In this document: positions 46,684 through 63,099 of the stretch, piece after piece | Numbering within the stretch: position 1 is the first letter of the stretch | How the letters are laid out: each line of letters begins with the position of its first letter | From: Cichorium intybus | Taxonomy: Eukaryota > Streptophyta > Magnoliopsida > Asterales > Asteraceae | Reading direction: 5' to 3' | DNA length: 64,000 bases | Assembly (NCBI GenBank): GCA_023525715.1 | Contig: CM042014.1 | Span: 25,312,404-25,376,403, forward strand | Program-made: the position numbers and the translations under genes | Notes under the pieces: generated by a model | The model's input: the letters and a program-made list of their open reading frames with translations, nothing else | The model's database searches: none | What the model was told of the DNA's origin: nothing

Positions 46684-49600
46684 ATGCGAACTAGAAGTGG
46701 TCAAGGATCGTATGCGGAAAACCCAGATCCTAATGCAAGGCCTCCTATGCCTCCTCGACCGCCCCAAGCCGTTGATGATGGCAATTCTCGGGGTGAGGCT
46801 AATCCACCTCTATTGACCTTGGAGGCAATCCAGAAGTTATTACATGACTCGCAAGTACAAAACAGACAAGAAATGACACGTCTTCTGGATGAGCGACTGG
46901 GCGAAAGATCTAAGTCACAACCCGAAGATAGCGAGAAGAGTGTGGCTCCTGAAGGCACTAATCCAAGACAGACTTCTTCTCAGGGAGATTCTTCTTCCAA
47001 ATCACAGCCTCAGTTCAAGACTAAAGGAGCCTGTACTTTCAAGGACTTTATGTCCTGTCGGCCAAAGGAGTTTAACGGGGAGATGGATCCACGAATAACA
47101 ATACGGTGGTTGACCGAGATGGAACAAGTTCTTCGCATCTGTCGTTGTGACGAAGATATGAAGGTAGGGTTTGCTTCTCAGATGTTAAAGGCTGAAGCTC
47201 TTACTTGGTGGAACACTCTCCGCCGAATTAAGGGGAGTGATTTCGTGGATGCGTTGACTTGGGACGAGTTCGTTCAACGATTGAAAAGGAAGTTCTGTTT
47301 AGCTAGGCATCGAGAGAACTTGGTTAATGAATTCTTTGCCCTTGCAAAGGAAAAACAAACAGTTGATGAGTATACTAAAAAGTTCTGCGAGATGCTACCA
47401 TTTCTGGAAGATACACTACCGACCGAGGCCGGAAGGATAAACCGGTATGTTAATGGATTGCCGGCAGAATACTCGCTAGAAGTTGGAAAGGCTACTACTC
47501 TTGATGAAGCCATTGAATCTGCGGCTCGGGTTGAGAGTATGATAGAGAAAAAGGTCAAGGAACGATAAGCATTTACGGAAAAGCGAAAGTCTTCAGGAAT
47601 CTCTGGAGCAAACAAGAAGAGTCGTGTTTCGTCGGGGTTTTCTAAGCAAGGTGAGGTTAAGGAATGCAAGAAGTGTGGAAAGAGGCATAGTGGGGAATGC
47701 AAGAAGGGCTCTAGTGGGTGCTATAAATGTGGTCTTCCGGGCCACCAGGCTAAAGACTGCAAGGTGAAAGATATTAGCGAGGTGGAATGTTTTAATTGCC
47801 ATGAAAAGGGTCATTACAGCACCAACTGCCCCAAGAAGAAGAATGAAACATTAGTTTCCACTGCGAGTAATAAGAAGACAAAACCAGCAAAGACGAAGGG
47901 GAGAGCGTTTCAGATGACCCTTGATGAGGCTAAAGAAGACCAGGATGTGGTTGTAGGTACACTCATTGTAAACTCACAACCTGCTTATGTTCTTTTTGAT
48001 TCTGGAGCACATTTCTCTTTTGTGTCCCATGACTTTAGTAAACGTCTGAACACACCAATGAAACCATTAGATGATACTTGTATTATAGAAGTCGCGAATG
48101 GAGAACTCGTTACGGTCCGTCATGTGTATGAGGAATGTCCGGTGGAGATTAATGGGCGAATCTTAAAGGCAAACTTGCTACCTATCGGGATTAAAGGATT
48201 CGATATTGTTATTGGGATGGATTGGCTCGGAGCTCATAATGCTAAAATTCTCTGTGGGAAACGGATAGTATCGATCAAAATGCCTGATGGTAGTAAAGTT
48301 TATATTTACGGGGAACGCCGGAAGAACATGCAAAGTCTTATTACTGCTATTAAGGCCCGTAAATGCATCCATAAAGGATGTGAATCATTTATCGCTTATG
48401 TGATGAATGGGAAGAAGGATAAGCAGAAGATGGAAGATATAAAAGTGGTTAATGAATTCCCTGAAGTTTTTCCTGATGACTTACCTGGGTTACCACCCAT
48501 TAGGCAAGTCGAATTTCGTATTGATCTGGTCCCTGGATCAAGTCCCATTGCTCGGGCACCGTACCGTCTTGCTCCTACAGAGATGAGGGAACTTATGTCC
48601 CAGTTGCAAGAACTTCTTGATAAGGGGTTTATTCGTCCCAGCTCTTCTCCTTGGGGAGCTCCAGTGTTATTTGTCAAGAAGAAAGACGGTACTATGCGTA
48701 TGTGTATAGACTACAGCGAGCTCAACAAGGTGACAATCAAGAATCGATACCCTTTGCCACGAATTGATGATTTATTTGATCAGTTGCAGGGAGCTAGTTA
48801 TTTCTCTAAAATTGATCTCCGTTCTGGGTATCATCAAGTACGGGTGAAAGATGAAGATATATGTAAGACTGCCTTCCGAACTCGATACGGTCACTATGAA
48901 TTTTTAGTGATGCCATTCGGTCTCACTAATGCCCCAGCTGTGTTTATGGACCTCATGAATAGGGTCTGTAAACCTTTTCTTGACAGATTTGTCATCGTTT
49001 TCATTGATGATATTCTGGTCTATTCGAAAAGTGAGGCGGAGCATGAAGTGCACCTACGTGAAGTGCTGCATACTTTGAAGAATGAACAGTTATATGCGAA
49101 GTTGTCAAAGTGTGATTTGGTTGCGGGAAGTTCAATTCCTGGGTCATGTTGTTTCAGCTAAAGGTATTAAAGTGGACCCAGCAAAAATAGAAGCGGTAAT
49201 GAAATGGGAGCCACCGAAAACACCTACAGAAGTTAGGAGTTTTCTTGGATTAGCCGGTTATTACCGACGGTTTATCCAAAATTTTTCTAAAATAGCAGTG
49301 CCATTGACGCAGCTAACCCGGAAAGAAGTGAAATTCGTCTGGGGAGAAAAACAACAAGAAGCCTTTGAAATATTAAAGAAGAAGCTGTGTGAAGCTCCAG
49401 TATTATCTTTACCAGAAGGCACGGAAGAGTTTGTAGTATACAGCGATGCGTCTAATAGAGGTCTTGGTTGTGTACTTATGCAACGGGGCAAAGTTATCGC
49501 CTATGCTTCTAGACAGCTAAAAGATGCAGAAACACGTTATACTACTCACGATCTAGAATTGGCTGCAATTGTGTTTGCATTGAAGATTTGGAGGCACTAT

Positions 49601-51283
49601 CTGTATGGAACGAAATGCAAGATATATACAGATCATAAAAGTCTACAATATCTTTTTACTCAAAAAGAATTGAATTTGAGACAGACACGCTGGATTGAGC
49701 TCGTGAATGATTATGATTGTGAGATAATATATCACGAAGGAAAAGCCAATGTAGTAGCTGATGCTTTAAGCCGAAAAATTCGTGAAAAAATTATCAAAGG
49801 GAGATCTATGAGAATTGAAGTAGTTTCAACTTTAATTCAGAAGATTAAAGAAGCTCAAGAAAGTGCCTTAACCGAAGAAAATATAAAGAAAGAAAAACTT
49901 GGAAAGAAGGTGATGTTTGAAGCAAATACACAAGGATTGCGTACTTTTAAAGGACGTATTTGGGTTCCCAAATATGGAAAAACCAGAAAGATAGTCTTGG
50001 ATGATTCTCACAAATCCAAGTATTCTATACATCCTGGAAGTACGAAAACATATCAAGGTTTAAAGCAACATTACTGGTGGCCAGGGATGAAAAAGAGAAT
50101 AGCAAAGTACATATCCCACTGTGAGACCTGTGCACAAGTGAAAGCAGAACATCAGGTGCCGTATGGTAGTGCGCAGTCGTTGCAGATACCAGCAGGGAAG
50201 TGGGAAGAATTAACCATGGATTTTGTCATGGGGTTGCCGAGAACACGAAGAGGACACGATAGTATATGGGTCATTGTTGACAGATTGACCAAAAGTGCCC
50301 TATTTCTCGCGTATAAAGAAACTGCCTCACTTGGAGACTTAGCTCAGTTGTACATCGATGAAGTGATCAGACGTTATGGAGCACCTTTGTCCATAGTCTC
50401 AGATAGAGATCCTCGATTCACGTCTAACTTTTGGGATTCTCTACAAGAAAAGATGGGAACTCGAATCAAGATGAGTACAGCCTATCACCCTCAAACAGAT
50501 GGGCAAAGCGAATGTACTATTCAGACCTTGGAGGATATGTTGCGATCGTGTGCCATTGATTTTGGAGGTAGTTGGGATCAGCACCTACCATTAGTAGAAT
50601 TCTCGTATAACAACAGTTATCACTCAAGCATCAAGATGCCGCCTTTTGAAGCCTTATATGGTAGGAAGTGTAGAACCCCGGTATGTTGGTTAGAAGCTGG
50701 TGAAGCAAAACTCACTGGGCCAGAAATTGTAAGAATGACAAATGAAAAGATTGGTGTAATACAAGCCAACATGAAAGCCGCGCAAGATCGCCAAAGAAGC
50801 TATTCAAATTTGAAGAAAAGACCTTATGATCTAAAAGAAGGCGATTTGGTGATGATAAAGGTATCACCTTGGAAGGGAGTGATAAGGTTTGGTAAGAGAG
50901 GAAAGTTGAGTCCAAGATATATTGGACCCTTCAAGATTCTAAAAAGAATCGGTTTACAAGCATTCAAGTTGGAATTACCACAGGAACTCAGGGGAATACA
51001 TGATACATTTCATGTATGTTATCTCAAGAAATACTTTGGGAAGAAGGAGTTAACCATTCCTTTAGAAGAGTTAAGGGTGGAAACACTCAACAGACTAGTG
51101 GAAGAACCTGAGGCGATGTTAGAGGTAAAAACCAAGAAGTTAAGGAACAGAGAGATTGATTTAGTGTTGGTCAAATGGAAGCATTCACTGGGCTCAGACT
51201 TGACTTGGGAAACATTGGAAAGCATGAAGAAAAGATACCCTAATTTTACAGATTTTGAAGCGATTTCGAGGATGGAATCCTAA
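46684..51283 (+). pseudogene. Gypsy chromovirus gag-pol, second copy, two breaks
   Basis: Same order of domains as the first copy, offset by 7,153 bp. It carries the same TAA after gag (47566-47568) and the same frameshift near 49116, but not the 25-bp deletion, so RNase H, integrase and the chromodomain-like end form one 733-codon frame (49082-51283). RT keeps the conserved Ser in KIDLRSGYHQ. Differences from copy 1 that I found: Asn/Lys at 47898, a silent change at 48450, and Ser/Phe at 48824. Not autonomous because gag-pol is split. Confidence 0.93.
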
Positions 51284-51298
51284 TTAGGGGGAGGTAGT

Positions 51299-52836
51299 TG
51301 AAACGACCGAAAATTTGTAATATAAATATGTAAACTAAAATGTGTGTAATTTAAGTGTTATATGTAAAAATTATGAGAAATTATGGTTGTGAGGGTAATT
51401 TAGTCCTTTTACCATGAAAAGGGTAAATTGGTCATTTAACCAAATGCAGAAATTATTATAAAAAAAATTTTATTATAGTTTAGGACTAAAAATGTTAAAG
51501 ATTTGATTCTATGGAAAGATAGTTGGTTGTGGTGGCCAAAGTTCAAGGAAGTTAACTTGAGGGACCAAAACTGAAAATATAAAAATATAAAATGAGAAAA
51601 ATATCTCATAAACCAACATAAAATCAGAAGTATTCCCTGGAGAGTTCTAGAGCTACGGGTCCTGAAAGTTCAAGAGTTGGAGAAGCAAGAATTGAAGCAA
51701 GTTGTGTCATACACTTGTTTGGACCATTGATGGTATAATAAAGACTCTAACATGTTATAGAGTCAATTAAAATGTAAATTAATGTATCATATACTATATA
51801 TAGGTGCAAGTCAAATAATCGGACACCGAAAGGGTAAAGAACCGAGGGACGTCTAAACGACATTTCAAGAATTATTCGGTGAGTACATGTAGCATTTTTA
51901 CCCATTTTGGGATACATGGCAAGTAAGTAAGTATTTTTCAGATTTCATATATTATTTTTATATGTGAAAAATATTTTCAAAAATGGTCCCCTTTCTAGTT
52001 TAAATAGAAAGTTAACTGCTATATTTGAAAGTATGATTCTTGGCAATAGCCTAAATTATGATAGAGGTATGTTGAGTCAAAAGCTTGGCATTTAGCCATT
52101 TCTTGTGCAAGTAATGTTTTAGTTTCAGTAAAGTATTTTATGTTTGACTGGTATTGTAACTAGCATTGTTAGTAAGGGAACTACGTTCCAACCTACCCGG
52201 GTTAGGTAAGGAGTCTACTGGGGACAACCCCTTCGCGAAGTAGACTGCCTCAGCACTTCTACTGTTAGTATTGATCCGTTCTTTCTAATTGTAGAGACTT
52301 GGGGTATCACTTATAGTGATTAACGCCCTAAGTATAAAAATCTCAGCAAGCTTATAAAACCAGTCAAAGAAAGTATAAAAGATAGTATTTTTGCAAAGTT
52401 TAACACAAGATGATTTTGAGAAATAAAAAGGTATAGTATGTTTATACTATGTAGTTTTGACAATGGTTGGTGTTATGAAATTTTTACAAAAGTTTAGAAA
52501 AGAAATTTAAAGTTTGAGTCTAAAACTCATGTAACTCACGAGACATTTTTGTCTTACGTATTATATGTTTTATGCCATGTATTCCAGGTTCAAGTATGAA
52601 GTTGTGAGAGAATTGGAAGTTTGTAAAATAAATCATAGGTTGCAAAAGAGTGGAGCTGATTACAGCTATCATGTATTGGTATTGATTAATCCTTTCCCTT
52701 AGACTTATGGTTGTTTGATATGTATTTGTAATACCCTTTGTTGTATTTAAACAGATTTTATGGTTTTTGATGGACCGTATTCTGTAAAATATGTTTTTAT
52801 GTAATATAAAAAGTTTGAAAAATTTGGGGTGTTACA
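51299..52836 (+). repeat. Third LTR of the family B array
   Basis: 1,538 bp. Lacks the 654 bp corresponding to 44515-45168 of the middle LTR, including the palindrome cluster. Followed by target duplication ACATA. Confidence 0.92.
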
Positions 52837-52841
52837 ACATA

Positions 52842-53260
52842 AATGAGACTCTCGTCCCTAAAGGGAGGTCCAAGAGTACGACTATACAACGGATCAAGAG
52901 ATTCAGATGACCATGTGTCGAATTTCCAGTAGGCAATAAAATGACCCCCATGAATCTGAAGTTGTGGTGCCTTTATTTTGCTGGACATCTGGGCAAATCG
53001 AAACGATATTGGCTATCTAGTCTTCCACGAGGGAGTATCGGTAGCTTTCGAGAACCATTTGACAAGTTCTGCAATAGTTTTATACAACTACGACGCTTTC
53101 AACATCAAGCTCATGGTATATTTGCATGCATGCAAAGGTAGGATGAGCATGATACAATTTGGTGCAATTTTAAGGCCAAACCAAAGTGCGAACCGACGAT
53201 TGCAGTTTATAAGTTGTAAGAACCGAAGAGTGCGAGTGTAATTCAGCTCAGTTTTGCGGT
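52842..53260. other. Stretch between the Gypsy array and the solo LTR
   Basis: Continues the pre-insertion sequence left of 37213. A plus frame at 52978-53241 (NDIGYLVFHEGVSVAFENHL) looks protein-like but I do not recognise it. 53175-53260 has the 'gcggtt' wording also seen at 55350-55520. Confidence 0.35.
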
Positions 53261-53265
53261 TTCTT

Positions 53266-54598
53266 TGTAACACCCCAAAAATCAGGTTTGAATACTTGTT
53301 TTGAATTGTAATAACATGTTTTGAATGTTATGCTATGTATTGCTGACAAGAATTCCACTTAAAACACTTTAGTCGGTCATTTGAGGATTACACTTCTAAA
53401 AACAGAAAGAACAGGAAAAGGAGGTTTAACCTCTTTTTGGGGTTAAATATATCAATTAGATGTGAAATCAAAAGGGGTTTTTCACCTAAATCAAGAAGTA
53501 GGGTTAGTGTGTTCTTATGTATATGATTTGTTAGGAAATTATTGGGTTATTGAATGATTTTGCAAATGGATTGGGTTGTGAAATATACGGTTCTGTATGC
53601 ATGAATGAATTAAGTGATATGATTCTTAAAATCTGTGTATTTAGAAGATGGAAATGAGATAAATGGGGGAATTATGCTAAAAAATCGTGAAGAGGTGCAG
53701 TTGTTCATAGATAGTGACGCTATCTATGAATAGATAGCGTCGCTATCTAGTCTATGAAGGATAAAAACATGAAATAAATTGTACAAAAATAAATGGTGAG
53801 ATGTATTGACTAAAAAGGCTTAAAGTTGTTCCTCTGTAGATAAAAAGGAGTAAGGGAGCATACAAACAATCAAATTAAGTTTATTTACTTTTTGAGTGAG
53901 TTATCTTCACACTCTTAGTTTTACTTGTGGATTGTGTACATATATTTGAAGATGTTTTGTAGGTACTAAGTAAGTTGTTTCAAATGTAAGAAACTATGTT
54001 TCATTTTGGTGACAATTAAATGATAGGTGTGAAGTCCCTTTTTTTTCAAATGGGTGTTTAAGGCTAGAATGTAGCCTATTGTTGTGATGTATATAAGAGA
54101 CTAGTGTAATGTCTCTACAGGCTGATGTATAGCCTTAAAATATATTGGTGACTCCTTTAATTGGAGTAAAACTCTGGGTATACAATAGCATGGTGAAAGT
54201 GTTAATGACTTATTTGATACTTATATTACTTGAATATGGTGAATGGTAGAATGTTTTATCAATTGTATTGTGGTGTTTCTTTTAAGTTACTCACTAAGCT
54301 TATGCTTATTTGGTGGTTGTTTATTGATGTTTCAGGACCTAGTGGATCGAAGGGTAAGGCGACCAGGGAGGAGTGAGGGTCCTCTATCATGTATTATATT
54401 TTGATATGTTTTGGATTGTATGTAGTTGACTGAAACCAGTGGGATCATGATACTTCTATTTTGTATTTTGTATATCATATACATGATCCTGGAATAACTT
54501 GACACTATGCTTCTATTTTCTACATCCATTTGAATATAAAAGCTTATGTTTTGTTAAAATTTTATGATGTACAAAATGTGAAATGCTTGGCGTTTACA
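53266..54598 (+). mobile_element. Solo LTR of a third Gypsy-type family (C)
   Basis: 1,333 bp, TGTAACACCCC...GGCGTTTACA, flanked by TTCTT (53261-53265, 54599-54603). The TG...CA ends, 5-bp duplication and absence of internal sequence fit LTR-LTR recombination removing the element body. Family membership is judged from LTR wording shared with A and B (start TGTAACACC, 'ctcactaagctt', ending GGCGTT(T)ACA). Confidence 0.85.
53710..53747. repeat. Paired odd palindromes forming a long hairpin in the solo LTR
   Basis: GATAGTGACGCTATC (53710-53724) and GATAGCGTCGCTATC (53733-53747), 8 nt apart. Each is self-complementary, and together they make an 18-bp hairpin with one mismatch and a 2-nt loop (53728-53729). 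Confidence 0.95.
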
Positions 54599-54603
54599 TT
54601 CTT

Positions 54604-55540
54604 CAGGCTGGACAATTTTGCAGGGGCGGTTTTGGATGGGTGGTACGATTTTGGAGCTGCTAGCGCGTTTTTTTTAAAATTGTATGATACCTTAATGTGC
54701 TTTCGAATCAAAACAACAAAATCAAAAGGTCTAATCTAGTGAGAACACAATCAAGATTAAAGAACTCAACACAGTGCATACGGTACAGTCAATCCAATCC
54801 AGTGAGAATTTTAGAATATAATATTAGAATCTGATTGGCAACTTTTAGGACAGTGGTTAATAGAATTACAATATGATTATCAATGGTAAGAATAGAATCG
54901 GATTGGCACATGGCAAAAATAACCCAATCAATATTCAAGATTCAAGAACTCAATATTAAAGTCTAAAGAACATACTAGACAAGTACATAATACCTGATTG
55001 ACGATTCTAACAGTAACACGGAATAGAATTGTTAGACTTTGGCCTTCGGTTGATGAGTTGGGGTCTTCAAGACTTAAAGTCAATACTCGACACTCGAGAG
55101 TCTATTGTTTAGCATTTGGTCTTTAGAAATTATCTAATGTTTATTAAAGATTGCTTATTTCTCTTCCCCACTTCTGGTCTTACCGTCTTCGGCTTTTCCT
55201 TTCGTCGGACGTCAATTGATCAATTCAATTGAAACTTGAGAGAATGAACGTCTAAACCCCCAAACGAGTAAACGACGTAAATTACCAAATAAAGTCAATA
55301 AATATATTAATATAACATATAATATATTTTTATGTACTATTATTTAGAGATTATTGGTACGGTGCGGTTCAGTTCCTATGGACGGTTTCTTGCTGAAAAC
55401 TGCAGCGAATAGCAAGACTCCGTTTTTTGAGAATTTTAAACCGTACTGTCGGTTATTATTGCGGTTTCATTTAATTAGCTTTAGTTTCTTGCAGTTTTGT
55501 CGGTTTTTTCATTGATTTGATTTTTGCTCACCCCTAGGCA
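54604..55540. other. Intergenic, old transposon debris
   Basis: AT-rich with 'agtgagaa' repeats (54737-54810). A block 55340-55540 has 'ggtacggtgcggttcag' and 'ttgcggtttcat' wording typical of plant MITE ends. No gene. Confidence 0.4.
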
Positions 55541-56450
55541 AAGGAATGGGGAATCTAACTGGGCATACTTTAAAATGTTCAACAAGATTCATAAGAATAT
55601 GTCTACGAGGGATGATCTAATGATAATAGTGGCTTTCACTTAAGGGTTGTTGTAAAGACCGTTGTTTAGAAAGCCGGTATGCAAGGAGTTTAAGACAACG
55701 GGGGGAAATGATGGATAAGTAAACCGGTTCTTACGATAAGAAAGTGAAAGTGCTTAAAAGACATGTATGGAAGGAAAAGGAGGACTACATATGCATAGAA
55801 AAGGCAATGTCGTTTATGATCACTGTGGGCAAAATTTAGACCCCAATCCCAGCCTGACTGTTACCAAAGCTTTCCTCACAGAGGTAAGTTAGACATAACA
55901 AAAGATTCACACCTTACAAATATGAAGCCTTTGCAGCCGTTGACCATAAAAGACCTCCAAGGGTGGATAAATGGATAAAAGACGTTACATAAAAGATCTG
56001 AATCAATATGTGAATTCCACAAGATTCGGGTCACACCACTACAGATTGTTAAAGCTATAAGAGGGAGAAGAAGAAAACTAAAACTCCAATAAAGAAACAT
56101 CTAACGGTTCCTAATGGATAAATGGTATACGAATAAAAAATCTTGATGGGCCGAGAAAGAATTGATGCTAGGAAAGCACTGAAGTGGTTAAAATTGGGGC
56201 CGTTGGAATTTACTATGGAAGATTCAACACATAAACACTACCATGTGGATGAACCATTTATCATAACCGAAAAAACCCTAATTATTGGAGATATATAGAT
56301 ACGGGGAGTTCAACAAATATTCTATATGAACATTGTTTATTATAGTTACCAAAAGAAGTACACAATTTTATAAGACCCTCAGTGTCCGTGGTGGTGGGAT
56401 CTATCGGACCCTCAATGTCCCTTGTGCTTATCCATAAGTCCAGTCTCACA
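55541..56450 (+). pseudogene. Gypsy (Tat/Ogre-like) gag-protease fragment
   Basis: A gag tail is readable in one frame with stops: RFTPYKYEAFAAVDHKRPP (about 55899-55955). It is followed by a knuckle-like C-x2-H..GHTTTDC (about 56000-56050, across a frame change) and LKTPIKKHLTVPNG-like wording. About 230 bp on, IDTGSSTNILYEHC (about 56297-56338) is an aspartic-protease active site of the VDTGSSxxIL type found in Tat/Ogre elements. The stretch from 'aaaggaatgggg' to 55850 probably is earlier gag. No LTR found. Confidence 0.6.
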
Positions 56451-57574
56451 AATCTTGGTATAAGCATAATCATTGGAACAATAGATACAATATTTATTTT
56501 ATTAATAATATTATCATAAAAATTATTACACCAAGTAAATGTTACAAACATATACAAATAAATCCCTATTATTCATTTTCAACCAAACTTATCTTAAACA
56601 TCGCCTCAATTTCCAAGGTCTTTAACCTAATTGAGTAAGACTTCATATCTCTTACTTGATTTTGATCTTTTTATATGGTTACCTCATTTATTGGATTTTC
56701 TGTCTTTGACTTATGTACTCAGAAAACTGCTGGAACTTTTCCCTGCCTTCTTTCTACAAATATCCTCACCAAGGATAAAATAATGATTGCATTCAAAGGT
56801 ACGTTTAATAATTCCTGGTGAACTACTACCTACTATAACAGTTCCAGATCAACTATCAAGCAAAGATGATTATAACGAAACTCTTAGACTTCATCTTTGA
56901 ATTTATCTCAACATATGTCGGCCTACACATTATTGAATTAAACTCATTGGTGTGGTTTGTCATCGAGTTGTCTTCCTTCAGCTGTCAAATTAAGAATACA
57001 TTATTAGGCACCAAGGGTTTCTCGTACAAGTTAATACTTCTTGATCAACTCAAACATTGTCTTATTTATTGACAATGTTGTAAACAATGTTTTTTTTGCC
57101 AATAACCTGACCGCACCAAGGTGCGTATATCCAACAGTTCCAATCCTCCTGCTTCCTTTGTAGTCTATTGTGTATGATTACTCTACAACCTTATTCGCAA
57201 CCACTCTGTAGATTCTATTGTAGTCACTCCGCAGCTGCCCTCACAATTGCAGTTTAGCTCCATGTATTTGGATTTTGACGCTGAAACTAATATACATAAG
57301 ATATCTACAAGTCAACGGTATTCACCAAATATGGTCTCAAATAGGACCTATGCTTAGCTTGTGTAGTACAATGAGGTCAAAGGGAATATTAGACTCCATA
57401 ATTCAACAATATATATCAAATTCCTCTTGAGTAAGTATCACTCACAACAAGGCTTCTCTTACACATCTAGAGCATAATATGTACCTTTGCTCCAAATAAT
57501 GTGGTCCCTACATTGAGATCATGCTTTCTATGTTAGCCAGTTAGCTCTCTAAACTACATTTCAGTTACATGTAT

Positions 57575-57631
<57 letters not shown>

Positions 57632-58430
57632 TATACTATGCACACAATTAGTAAATTCATGGATACCCTTTGCTTTGAGTGTACAATAAATCTTATATAA
57701 ATACTTACCCATGCATATATCTCTTATACTATAGTATCCTAGTTTATAAGTCTATACTACAATGGTACACATATTCCAGTATCACATGGGGAATTATGTT
57801 CCATGGTATTGAATTTTCCTCTAGCTCCTCGTTTACCCTTCAAGGCTATTCATATGTTGAGTAGGACCAAGATTTGACTAATTGTTGCTTAACAACACGA
57901 TATTATTTTTTTCTTAGTGATCTTTTTTGGGTGTATCAAGATTCAATCAATTATGGTGATATATGACACTAAAACACAATATTGTGTATTAGCTAACACT
58001 ATTCAATAATTTCTCATGAGGGTCTTCCATTAGTGCCCAAAACACGTGGAAATTAGTAGTCATCTTATTCGTCAACATGAGGTTCGCAAGACATTTCATC
58101 TTTAGATATTTACAAATATAGAAATCTGTGCTTTATAGAACTCTAAAAAGACAAATATGGAAATCTATGTCTGATAATATACAATTTATGCAAACCGATT
58201 GTTTAGTAGTGTTAGCTAAGACATGATATTGTGATTTAGTAGCATACATAATTATAAATTGTTGTCTCTTGCTACACCTGATTCAGAATTTGTTTAATGT
58301 TTATTGCTTCTGAAATTTTAATGTTTATTGATACTGAAGCATGATTTTAATTCTGATTCTAAAGTTATTCACTGCTTATGAAATATGATTCTGAAATTGT
58401 TAATTCTTGATTCAGAAATATGATTCACGA
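56451..58430. other. AT-rich stretch without supported genes
   Basis: Contains the (TA)n tract at 57579-57629. Reverse-strand readings between 56580 and 57550 hint at more decayed Gypsy pol, but no motif was firm enough to name. Confidence 0.35.
57579..57629. repeat. (TA)n microsatellite
   Basis: About 25 TA units. Confidence 0.95.
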
Positions 58431-58439
58431 AGAAAATGG

Positions 58440-60350
<1,911 letters not shown>

Positions 60351-60626
60351 GGCACAAGGTTGTGAGAAATTGTTAATAAATGTATTCATCGATATTATTA
60401 TTATTATTTCTATATTTTTCTAATTTACTAATAACTTTTTTTGTTCTATTCACCTTAGATAATCATGTAACTCTTAGTAATGAAACCACTTTTTATATAT
60501 AATTGAATAAATTATAGTTTTTAGAGTAAATTACACTTTTGGTCCCTGTGATTTACACATAATCACACTTTTGGTCCAACTATTGAAAAATGGATATGGT
60601 TGGTCCTGTGGTTTCCAACTTTTCAC

Positions 60627-62669
<2,043 letters not shown>

Positions 62670-63099
62670 CCATCGATGTTTCCATCTCCACATAATTATT
62701 AAATTGCATCAGCTAAAAAGTTTTTGAAATTTTAACTAATATCATGCATGATGACATTTGATTTAAACATATAATGTGAAAACATAAGGATCGTGTTATA
62801 ATAGAATGATATTTTAAATTATTTGTAGATTAGATGTTAAAACTTTATATAAAAAACTAATGATTGTAATAAATAAAGTGAATTTATACTCCACTAATCA
62901 TGACAACTTTGAAAATCACTTTTCCAAACGCATGCGATAAACACAAGAAAACGAAAATTCAATGACATACACAAAGATGACAAACATAAGGAAAAGCATT
63001 GATAAAAGCTACAACTTGGAGAAAACCAAATTCAACGATACAGATTGGAGGGGCATATATGTAATTTGACATATGTTTATACACTTTTAGATTAACCCT

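Larger units (their letters stand above)
37218..52836 (+). mobile_element. Tandem Ty3/Gypsy array (family B): LTR-internal-LTR-internal-LTR
   Basis: 15.6 kb with one target duplication, ACATA, at its outer ends (37213-37217, 52837-52841) and none at the middle LTR. Three LTRs start TGAAACGACCG and end GGGGTGTTACA. Internal regions are 4,969 and 4,994 bp and differ by one 25-bp deletion and about three substitutions that I could find. The polyprotein has a chromodomain-like C-terminus, so this is a chromovirus (Del/Tekay-like). One insertion followed by unequal LTR-LTR recombination explains the structure; a tandem assembly artefact is the alternative. Confidence 0.92.
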
